From assembly GCA_012845835.1 (NCBI GenBank), contig JABAKD010000030.1:7620805-7684804 (forward strand): a stretch of DNA of 64,000 bases, read 5' to 3'. This document shows positions 43,801-55,800 of this stretch, piece by piece (within the stretch, counting starts at the first letter, position 1; each line of letters starts with the position of its first letter). Position numbers and translations under genes: made by a program. Under the pieces are notes generated by a model, which was not told the origin of the DNA, made no database searches, and saw only the letters and a program-made list of their open reading frames with translations. Source of the DNA: Undaria pinnatifida. Lineage: Eukaryota > Sar > Phaeophyceae > Laminariales > Alariaceae.

Positions 43801-46800
43801 TATTAAAAAAAAAAAAAAATCGTCTGCTGTGAGTTCGACTGAAAAGGTACTATATAGACTGGACCTATATCCTTAATGAGGACACACACGCAGCAATGCG
43901 CGCGATCGGAGTATCACACACAGCTTGTAAAGTTGAGTTCCGACGAAATACTCGATCTAACAACTGCTGGAGTGTACTTGTATATTTATTTTACCTGGTA
44001 CGTGTGAATATGTGACAAACGACATATTGAAATCCAAGGAGGTGGTTATGCGGGCGAGGAGAGGGGGAGGGGGGTCTGGTGACGGGGAGCCAACAGGTAG
44101 AGGAGTGACGATGCGAACATCGAGAATCGATATTTGAAGGAGGCGGTTGTGCTGGCGAGGGGATAAATGGGGGGGCGGGGGCGGGCGGCGATCACGTAGA
44201 GGGGTCATGATACTAACACAAATTCGAGACCTGAATGTGAAGGCGTGAGGATAGGGGGGAGGGCTGGGGGCCGGCGGGGTGAACAGGCGTGTCGGTCGGA
44301 AAAGGGCGAACGAAACAGAAGTCCGTCCCGTTCTTGATGATTTTAATGAAGGTGCCACATGCAGGACCTTTTCCCTTCCTCCCCCGTCGCTGACCAAGAA
44401 AAAAGATAAAAACGTCGGCTCTAAGATCGAGAATTTTGTCGAACCTGGTATTGGCAAGCTGCTTGCGGTAACTTCGATCGCGAGTACGGCGTACAATGTT
44501 CAATTTCACCTCAGTATTAACGGCAGTCTCCCCCCCCTTCTATGGTCATATGACTACGGCTATGCATGAAATGAGTGCAACCCCCCCTGCCCCCCGCCCC
44601 GCCCCGCTCCTTTTCCCTATTATTACGATTCGCTGGTAATACAGTAGCTACTTGCAAGGCCTCTGAAGCAAGCACAAGCAACAACAAACACCGCACAAGA
44701 AAACGTTTCACTGGAAGGACAGCAAAAAAAAAGTCAAAACCCGCAAGCACGTCTTCTCGATATATAACACGGAAGTGCTTGCTCACCTGCTTGACCGCCC
44801 ACTGGACACAGTCCTCCTGGTCCGTGATCTCAACGGTCCCCATCCGCCACTTTACCCACGCCTCGAACGCCAAGCCCCTTAGTTTTTTTTGTGCAGCACC
44901 AGCACCAGCAGCAGAGAGGGAGAAACGCGGGTCGAGGACGATGCACCGGGGGAAGGACAAGCAACAGCATCAAGGGAGGTTGAGAAGGTCGACAGATTCG
45001 CGTTCGGTCGGGTCGAGATAGAAGCTAAAAGAAGGAGCGAGAGCACCGTTCACTCGCCACTATTGCAGTCGTTGGACCTATGCACCCCACAACGGCTCTA
45101 AACCCTTTTGCCACGGCAAAAACGTCCCACACTAATGCCAAGTAGCTTGGCCCCAAAAAACGTGGCTGCAGTTCTAAAGAGGGATTAACCCTTTTAGTAC
45201 CGCACTCCCGACATGAGGAAAAAATACTTGGAGTTAGAATAGGATAAATGTAGGAGTTGGAAAGGGGTTAACAGCACGGAAAAATACTTAATGCCATCAT
45301 AACGAGGTCATGGGGGAATCTACTCGTACCGATGTACTCGTATATTATCGGCAAAAACAAAAAAACAAACCAAAAACTGTTCTCAAGGCTATGTATGGCG
45401 TAGTCGTTTATCCTTTCGTCGTTTGTCGGGCCATTCGGTGTTGTCAAACTCGCATCGACGTGTCAGCAGCACAACGGATTAAAAAATCAAGACTGCGTTA
45501 GGGGCGTTGCGTTGGCGAGGCCGTTTTCTCAGTTATCAGGTAATTCGTTCTTCACCTTCGGAAGCTCCCTCTGTTGTCGCACTTCAGCACCAAGAACCCC
45601 AGATCGCGCAATCTCTGCGCCCTCATGTCTACCGTACTCCCCCAGCTGCGGCTCACCCTACGCACCAGCCGGAAACATAGAGAGAGCACGCGAGAGAAGG
45701 ACAGATGCGCACCAGCCGGAAGCATAGAGAGAGCGCGAGAGAGAAGGGCCGATGTTCATAGACGCATATACGGTCAAAGGCGTGGAAGCGGATCAGTTTT
45801 GGTGACAGCATCGACTGATTTTGATTGAGTCGAAGTGACTGTACACTTTTTCGGCAGAATCTCGCATTGATTTGTCCGCAGGGAGAGCTCGCAACACAAG
45901 TAGGTATTCGTAGCTGTTGCCAGGGACAACACACAATAACTTTCAAACACTCCACTCGCGCACACAGAAAAAAAAACAGGACGCCGTTTGAGGGCCAACA
46001 GAGCAAAGCGCAACGCAAGCGGGTGCCGAAATCCGGTCGCTTCTCTTCAGCAACGCTCCCTCGTCCCCCTTCCCCGCCTCCCGCTCTCCCCCCGCCCCCC
46101 CCTCGCCCCTCTCTCCTCCCTCCCCACCCTCCCTATGTCCGTCCCCCCGTCTCTCCTTCGTCCCCCCCCGCCCCTCTCCTCTTCCCTCGGCCTCACCCTC
46201 CCTCCTTCCTTTCCTCCCTTCCTTACCATTGTACGTGCGGTCCCCCGTAGACGGCCACAATGCAGGGGTAGGGTCCGGGTCCGTGCGCATGAACGTCCGG
46301 TCGGTACACCGCTGCGAAGAGGTCCGCCTCTCCATCGCGTGTTCGAAACGAAATCACCTATTCATGCGAGATAAACACGTTGTGTATCATACATAGAAAT
46401 ATGTAAAAAATCATGATACTTGCGCGGAATGTCTTCAGGCTAGCGTTCGCTTGAAAACTGTTATTTGTGAAGGACGCTTCAAACCTTACCACTCAAAAAA
46501 CATCAACGAATAGACGGACACATTTTAACAGCGGTCAACAGACGAAGCAATACGACGGCCAGTCGTCAACACTTATTATTAATAGTATGGTACGAAGTAC
46601 TGGTACGTCATGGATGGTTCTCATTATTCATCCCTTAAAATAAATCGATTTGAAGAACAAAATGCCTGGCACCTGATAGATCACAAGAACAAGACCGAAC
46701 AACAGCAACAACGCTGTTACACTGCATATCGTACACCATAAAAGCGACATATCAATATAAATATATATATATCATAAACTACTCTTGATACGAATACATG

Positions 46801-49800
46801 TGTTCCAGCTGCCTCTGCTTCTGCTGCTGTATCGTGTCATATCATACCTCCGGCGGCGCGAGCTTCGGTCTGAGAGCTACAACTCGCTCGTCCATGGCCG
46901 AATGCAGCTCCTGGAGAGCCACCGGCGGATCATACGGGTTGGGCGAGATAGCGTACAGCACCATCCTCGCCGGCTGGTCAAGAGAGCTGAAAACGTCCAC
47001 GAACCTGTTGGGGGGGGGGGAAGGACAACAAAACAAAGAAGATAGAAAAACAAGGGAAAGAAGAATTAACGCCATGGAAAACGAAACGCATGGGGGAAAA
47101 TAGGCAAAAAAAAAAATTGGCATGGGAAAGAAAAAGGCCTGGGAAAAGGCCTGAAAAAATATATATGTATAAAACAAAGGCATTGAAAAACATAGATATG
47201 GAAAAATAACAATGCATGAAAAAACAACCACAAGGAACCGTTCCGCCCACGCGCGGTTGCGGGAGGCGGGTGGTTGGGTACCTCCGCCTCAAACCTGTGC
47301 CCGCAGCAAAAGCAGACTCGCACAAGAAACGCCACAAACCAAAAAAAAAAACAGCGGCTGCTCGTTTACATCGCAGGCGGGTCAACACCGTCCGTCATCA
47401 CCGCACAACATATAGAATCGCATGTATCGCCGTACATGTCATATCGCCCGCACATCACCGCGCACATCACCGCACACATGATCTCACAAGTCAGCGAGAA
47501 AAAAATCACCGCACCACGCCCACCCGTTGGTTGAATACACCATTAGGGGGTTAGCGATATACGAAATGAGTTCTCCCACGGCAGGCGTTGCAATTTCTGG
47601 GGCAAACGTTTCTGACCGGTTGAAGTCCTAACGTGTGGAACTATCGGTTACTGCGATAATTCTACGAATATACGGAGTAATGGCTTTAGGACTCGGGCAT
47701 AGAAAAAAAGCTGGTCCAGTCGCGCGAACAACTGCCTTCGATGTCACGTTTTGGGTGAGATAGTGAGCTCCTCATGCAAGCTCAGAAACTTCTGACTGCA
47801 CCCCCTAGCATGGGATGATTCAAACGTGGCTGGTTGCGTAAGAAAACACGTAATATTGTCTTTTGAAACCGACGAAGGTCACAATCCAAGGCAATAACCA
47901 AACGCACCATAAAATAGGTTATAACAAACAAAAAAGGCCGGATTGGTTTTTTCCAACAAAACTTTTTGTGCGTTGGATTGGCCTTGGCTCAAAACCGACG
48001 AAGGTTACAACCCAAGGCAACCACCAAACGCACCGAGAAATAGGTTAGAAAAAAAAAGGCAGGGTTTGTTTTTTCTAACAAAAAAAATCGTGGGCTGGAT
48101 TGGCCTTGGCTTAAACGACATCCCTCGGTTTCAATGCCATCATTACATGTTTTCCTACGCCAACCAAAATTTGCGGTATCCCGCAAACACGCAAACACCC
48201 TATACGCTGAGTGGATTGTTTGGTGGGCAAACCGGTCGTTGAGTCAAGCCTATCGCTGACTCAACCGTTCGTCGAACATCACCGCGCATCGTCACCGACA
48301 AAGGTCCCCGCACCACGCCCAAGCGATAGTTGGGTCAACCATTAGCTAGGGCAGTCAAATGTCAACCGGCGGATTAGAAGAGCATTCAAGCGGCAATCGA
48401 GAAAGCACATGTCCCCACCCCCCATCATCGGCCAGCGCCAAGTCTCAGCATCTCGGATGCTCTCGCGCCAGGTATGAGTATGTACAAGTTGCGACGAAAT
48501 TTCGCATCGGTAGACAGCTTATATGCTACTAACAGGGTCGGCTTAACGAACGCTTGACTCGCCCGTTGGCTGTGTAACCAACGATTGAGGTACGTTCTTT
48601 AAGTCAACCGTTCTTTGAGTCTACCGTCTCTTAAGTCACCCAACCGTTCGTCTTGAGCCAACTGTTCCTTGGGTCGACCAGCCGTTGAGCAGACAATTCG
48701 TTGAGTAGACCGTTCGTGGAATCAATCCTTCGTTGAGAGACCATTCATTAACCCCACCGTTAGTGGAACGAGCCGTTCGTTGAGGCAACCGTTCGTAGAG
48801 CCCAAAAACATTCCTGGAGTCAACTGTTCGTCAAGTCAATCGTTCGTCAACTAAGCCTGAACTGATATTTTGGGTCACGCGCTTGTCGCACGAGTGTCAC
48901 ACATTGGTCGTGCCAGGGTCACCAAGCCTCCGCTGCGTTCCACCTTCGTCGCGCCACGCGCTTGTTGTGTCACGCCCGCATTCGTCGCGTCACCCACCCG
49001 TTCACTTGTGTCGCGCACTCGCCGTCGTTGTCATACCTCGCGTTAGTCATTGCGCCACACGTCCGCCGCGTTTAGTCATGCTGCCCGTTTCTTACGTTTA
49101 GTTTCGTCGTCTGTGGTCGCTCCGTTGGCCGCTTTCTTACAATATGTACCGCGAAAAAACTATCCCGCTCTACTTCCACGGGGTTTGTCCCAAACAACAT
49201 GGGTGCAGCAGGTCTACGGTAAAAGGGTCAACAATCACCTTCGAAGGCGGTGGTCCATGATGACGTTGTGCATGCACGACGTCTGCGTGAGCCTGACGGG
49301 TTTCGTGGTCCCCTTGCGCCCCCCCACCGGGTTGGTCAATGGCAGAGCGTATAGGTGGCGCTCGCACGGGCTGTCGTACGTCCCCATCACGTACACGACG
49401 TCCTGGGCCTGTGGAAAACACACCCCAACACCAGCAACACCAACACCAACACCAACACCGACGCCAACCCCCAAAAGAGTCGAATGCGCGAACGAGGGAT
49501 CGACCAAGCGATCAGGCACGATACAGTACGGCAGCGGCTAATGTCAGAAGTAGCAGAAAAAAGCATTGGGAAACCCTATACACGAGGTATGTAGCGGAAA
49601 ATAACAGTTACGGTTACTATAACAGCGGTAACAGAAATCACGGTACTCGTAACCGCAACCGAAACGATAATGACGGTAACGGTAACATCGGTACCGGCAA
49701 TAGCGGTAACTGCAACATCGGTACCGGTAAAAACGGAAACGAAAATAACGGTGACGGTATCGTTGATAAAGGTAACACAGTAACGGTACCAACGGTAACG

Positions 49801-52800
49801 GCAACGGTAATATCGGTAACACTGGTAACAGTAGTGTTGGAAACGGTGGCAACGGTAACTTGAACGAATAACGGTAAAATGTAATAACGGTAACGTCAAA
49901 AACAGTAACGGCAACGGTAACAGCGGCAGCGGCAATAATGATAACGGCAACGGTAGCGGCAACGGTAACAACGGTTACGGTAGCGGTAACAAAGGCAACG
50001 GTAATAACGGTAACTTACAACGGTAAAAAAGGTGACGCCAACGGTAACTGAAACGGTAATAACGGCGACGGCAACTGTCAGCACAGAACAACAACGGTAC
50101 CGGGTATAATGGTAACGGCAACGGTAACGGTATCAACAGCAATGGCAACTCCCGGTGCTCTTGTGCTGTGCGGCGTAAGAGCTGCTTATCGGTTAGCGCG
50201 AGCAAAACCCCGTTGCTCCGACCAAAGTCGGGCGTAGCCTTTATCTCTCCCGGCGAAGCGCTGCTGCTAAGCATCTCATACAACGGGGATGTGCAACCGA
50301 CATTCAAGCATCCGACAAGGTTTTTTTTTGCCACCCCCACCCCAACCCCACCCTCGTATCCACCGACGGAGGCACAGCCCAAATCCCACCCAAAGAAACC
50401 CGACACAGCTTCTACCACGGCTAGTATTCGAGCGCCATTACCACAATTACCCTGCCAAAACCATCATCCCTTCCCCCCTCCCCCCCCTCCCCCCACTACC
50501 ACCAACCCTCGCCCACCCAACCACCAACCCTTCCCATCCCCCCCCGCCCCGCCCCACTCCGTCTCAACCATCACATTCTCCTCACCTGATCGACCCCCAC
50601 GACCGACTCCACGACCCACTCCCCCTGGGTGATCTGCCGCACCTGCACCGCGTGCTCAGCTCCCGGCACGTACTGGTACAGGTACAGGTGCATGAACCCG
50701 CTGCGCTCCGACGCCCAGATAAACAAAAGCGGTCCGTCCCCCGGGGCCACGTCCATTGCCCCTCCAGCCTTCTCCATAGCCTTCTGGCATAGCGTGGATG
50801 CGTGTGTGCATGCCCCGCCCAACCCATTTGGCCGTTCGCCCGCCCCCCCCCCCGACCCCATAATATTTCCCATTGTTGATTGTTTCCAACGTTGTTGTTG
50901 TCATATACCATGTGCGCCAAGGAACAAACACGCGAGAGGAATGTATAGTAGCGTGGGCGGGGCGAGTTCGGTAGAGGGGGGGGAGGGCGGCGGAAAGAGA
51001 CAAAAACGTGTCGAGGTAAGTTAACGGGGACGACGGTGGGAGGTGGGAGGTGGGCGGTGGACAGACGCATGGGTGGATGGATGGATGGATGCGTGAGTTG
51101 GAGGATGGGTGGGTGGGTGGGTGGGTGGATGGCTGGGTAGATGGGTGGGCGGGTGAGTGGGGGAGTGAACGAGTGGGTGGGGTGGGTAGGCGGGTGGGTG
51201 GGTGGGTGGGTGGGTGAGTCGGTGGGAGGGTGGGCCGGACTTCTGCACTCCCGCTTCCATCGGCAGCACTACTCGTTTAGGCAAGTTTGAATATGGTACC
51301 AGTGCATCGCACCTGTCGCCTCTTTATCATTGGCTAGGAGCGAAACAAAACACCAATAGAAAACGAATCTACATAAACCAATAAACGACTCCACACGTTA
51401 ACAAAAACAGAAACAAAAACGAACGCGAAAACAAAAACAAAACAGACAGAACAAATGAAATTTACACGGGCCGGCGCTTTCCGTATCCTGCCAGACACGG
51501 CGTCGCGACGTACGCACAACAAAGCAATCTTGCCGATTACGGGATGCACTCCCGTGGTGGAGCCATCTGCTTTGTTGAGCCGACTGCAACAACAGCAACG
51601 GCGAAGCGGGCAGCGGTTTAAAAACAAAACGCTCGTTTAGAAAGACCGCTTCAGAGAGGGGGGGGGGGGGGCAGCAGCGCAAATTGACAGCCGCAGTCAT
51701 ACCACCACCCCGTCCCTTCAATGAGAACTCGAGTGGCCAACAGCCCCAAAATCTTCAGAGCATTCAACTATACCACAGCCCCTTATCCCCCCCTCTGTGT
51801 TGCTATTGCTGCTGAGAGACGGTGGTTGAGTTAGCTCATATTGTGCGGGGCGGTCACCACGATGGTCCGAATAAGACTATGCTGTGCGCCGTGGAGAACC
51901 TTGTCTCCGCGCAAGGGGCGTGATATAACGTAGTGTGTACATGGCAAGGCACCCACGAGGGGGGTACTTAGTATCATTGCTGTATTTGGAAGTGGCCATA
52001 CCAGAAAAAAACTTTCGTCGAAGCTGCCATCCATACGCAAGAAAGTACGTACAATATGCCTAAGTCCGCCTCGCAAGTAGTTCTGAGTAGGATGCAGCTC
52101 ACCCTTCAAGCGACTCGCCAGACACCTTACGGCGCTTCGCGCTTGGTGTACGCGATGTCTTCCAGGTCAGTGAAAATCCGACGTAATCCGTCCCGGTTTT
52201 GTAGGGATGTGAGGGTCCATGGTCACACGACTACGTCCATGTGCACGAAATGTGTGCCCCACCCCGTCCACATCAACCCAACCCCCCTTACCCACCCAAC
52301 AAGCCAACTTAGCTCCCTCCCCCCCACCTCCGCCCCCTTCCACTCCATCCCTGCTAACCCTCCTAACCCCCCCAACGCTCAAAACACCCACTCCTCGCAC
52401 ACACACAAAAACAAAACAAAAGAATAACCCAAAAAAAAGCAGACTACGCCGAAAACACAAAACAAAAATACGCACACACAACACGCACACACACCTGCGC
52501 CGCCGGCGCCGGCAGAGAGCGCAGGAGATGGTGCAGGTTTATCCAGATCCTCGACTTTTCAACGACCAGCGTTGTGGGCGTGCCAGTCCTGGGGTCCAGG
52601 CGCAACAGCCTCAGCTCCGACTGTGCGCGGTTCTGAACCTGCGCGCACAACGACCCATCCTGGAGCCAATTCACCCTCGCCAGATAAATCTCATTCTCTT
52701 CGGCCCCATCCTCCCCTTCCGCTCCCGCTACCCCCGCCCCCTCCCCTACCCCCTTCGCCGCGCCCCCCTCCCCACCTCCTCCCACCCCGCCACCACTAGC

Positions 52801-55800
52801 CCTATTCCGGTGGTCTCCGTTGAGCCCCGCCCCTGCCCCCCCCCTCCGACCAGCCTCCGCCTCCACCGCCCCCTTTCCTGCCCCAGATGTTTGCGGCATC
52901 GCTTTCGCTGCCTGCCCCTGGGGTAAGACCGAGTCTTCTCCGATCCCCCCGTTGGCGGTGGCGCCCTCTGCAGGCGCGGCCCCTCCGATGTCCATCCAGA
53001 CGGGCTTGAAGGTTTCCGCGCTCGTTGTGGCCCGGCCGGCCTCGATGCCGTCGGCGTCGACTTTGACCACAGCAAGGCGTACCTAAGGCGGCGACGACCG
53101 GTGTAGGCGGTGGCAACGAGGGGGTAGGGGTGTACTCAGTTTGTGCATGGCCGTAGTCGTATGACCATAGACCCCCGCATACCTACTATGACGTGACGGA
53201 GCATGTCGGGTTTTCACCAACGAGGCAGGTGGGGGGGGGGGGGGGGGGAAGGGGCTCATTTCATTTTATGCATAGCCGTAGTCGCATGACCATAGGCCCT
53301 TGCATCGCTACAATGCAGGGAAGGACGGAGTAGAGGGGTGGAAATGAAAAATGTGATGTGGGTTTAAAAGTGATAATAAATATTTTCATGACACTGACTT
53401 ACAATAAAAGAGGGTGGGGGGTGTAGGAGGGGGCGGGGGGTGAGGGTGGGTGGGCGGCAGGTGGGCAAAAAAATGTGTACGGCTACATTTTCCATGACGA
53501 GACAGTGTGGTGGCTTCACCCCAGTCAAAACAAGCGCCAAGCGTCACGTAAAGCTCGAAAAAAAACAAGGTCTGACTGTTCCTATTTTGTGGCCGTTTAC
53601 GCATAACGCTGTTCACACGAGGGAGCGGTATACGACCGAGTATCATACGTTCTGACAATAATACGAACCGCTGCACCGAAATGTAACAACACAAAGTCCA
53701 CCACCATCCATCTTCCACGACAAACAGCGGGAGGGAGAAAACGTAACAAAATAGTCCGGAACGCCACCAAAACCAACGGAAAAGCTATAAGAGAGCAGCG
53801 AAAAGACCCGATGTCAACACACGGTCCCGCCTCTGTCCGCGCGTGAAAACCGACCATCAGAACCTCCCGACCCGCCCCTGCGCACCTTCGGGTTAGCCTT
53901 TCCCGAAAAGGGGTAGTGGTGGTCTTCCTGCGCCCCGTCCCCCACTGTGTCCTTCCCTTGATGCATGATGCGGAACGAGGGGATGTGTCGCTCGTCCACC
54001 TGCTCGGCACCAAGAATAAAAATCACACAAAGAAAGGCATAAAAATAACATTAATATATTCATGCAGATATTACAGCGGGTACATAAATGGGCGTAATAA
54101 CAAATTATCCAAAATAAAATAGGAGACGATATAATATATTGTACAAGGTTCCCGTTCGAGATGTGTGGAGCGTGAAACCCCGGGGGCGTCGCAAGGCGAA
54201 AAGGGAGTCACAGGTAACGCATGTAACATGTTATTCGTAAAACGAGGCCGTCACACATACATATACTACACACGCAATGGAACGATTAAGTGAGCGAGCT
54301 GGCGAACAACGGACAATCGCACGGCTTGTAAGATGTGTTCACAGTTTCTTGCTGGGCGAAAATATAGGGGACGTTGACGATTGGATATGATTATTTATTG
54401 TTCCTTATATTCCCGGCCGACACGGCATACCAAGCGAGATGACAGGGCCCATTTCGGCGCATGATACACCCCTGCCTGCACCCTCGGCCCTGCTCGCCGC
54501 CGCGAGAGGTACAGCGCTCGGCAGATGTGTACTGCTGCTGCTGTATATTGCTTCAGCTGCTGCTGATGTTGTGCTGCGGCTACGGCTGCGGCTACGGCTG
54601 CGGCTAGTGCTGCTTCTACTGCTGCAACTGCTGAGAGGTTGCGATAAAAACAGAGCAGGCGATTCCAGACTGGGCGGGTAGCGGGCCATTTTTTTACAAA
54701 AAAATAAGAAGAAAATGTCAAAGTTCATCAAATTTGTAAAACAATTTGGGGTGTCCAATCCAACTCTCTTGCAACAGCACCCCGACATTTTTTGTTTTCA
54801 TGGAGGCACCGGGCGCCCCATCCCCAGCCACCCTCTCTCGGCCGATGCCGGCCAAGTCGCGACGGAAATAGGCAGCCCCGACCCCCTCGAAGTCGAGGAA
54901 ACCCGGCCGCCGTCGCGCATTTACCAGGCGCACACGGTTCCAGGCAGATGTAACGGTGCCCGAGGAAGCAAACCAAACGTTGCGGATGTGTTCACAGTTT
55001 CTTGCTGGGCGAAAATATACGGGAATTTGACTATTGGATATAATTATTGTATTGTTCCCTATATTCCCGGCCGACACGGCATACCAAGCGAGATAATAGG
55101 GCTCATTTCGGCGCATGATACACCCCTGTCTGCACCCTGCTCGCCGCCGCGAGAGATATGGCGCTCGGCAGATGTGTGCTGCTGCTGCTGTATATTGCTT
55201 CAGCTGCTGCTGCTGCTGTTGTGCTGCAGCCACTGCGGCTAGTGCTGCTTCTACTGCTGCAACTGCGAAGAGGTTGTGATAAAAACAGAGCAGGCGATTC
55301 CAGACTGGGCGGGTAGCGGGCCAAATTTTTACAAACAAAACAAAAAATAACAAAAAATTACAAGTTCATCAAAAATTGTAAAACAATTTCGGGTGTTCCA
55401 CGTGACCTGCTCGTCTCAGGGAGGCGAAACGCAATGTTCCAAGTGAACTGCTCGTCAGGGAGGCGGAACGCAATCCCTTGCCAAATAGAGCCAGCTCAGC
55501 GACGAATAATACGCCGAGAACCGCCACGGAGCTCGGCCGAGATCCAGATATGCTCTATAATGTGCCCATGGAAGTCTTGCTTGCCCCGCAGCCGAAAGTG
55601 GGAGAAGAAACCCTTGGCCGCCGGATAGCAGCGAGCCGAAAAAAACCCAAGATATTTTGCATATACATACCAGGTCAGAGGCTATATAGTACGGGTATTC
55701 CCTACCAGGTATCAGGTACTCCCTACAAAAATACTATAATAGCAGTTCCTATTTCTATTCCTATTACAATTCACCTCCGTGAAGGCGATAGAAGCGCTGT

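Noticed and set aside
49339-50084. Gly/Asn- and Tyr/Arg-rich open frames
   Set aside because: They are translations of the GGTAAC minisatellite and lie within a peptidase intron.
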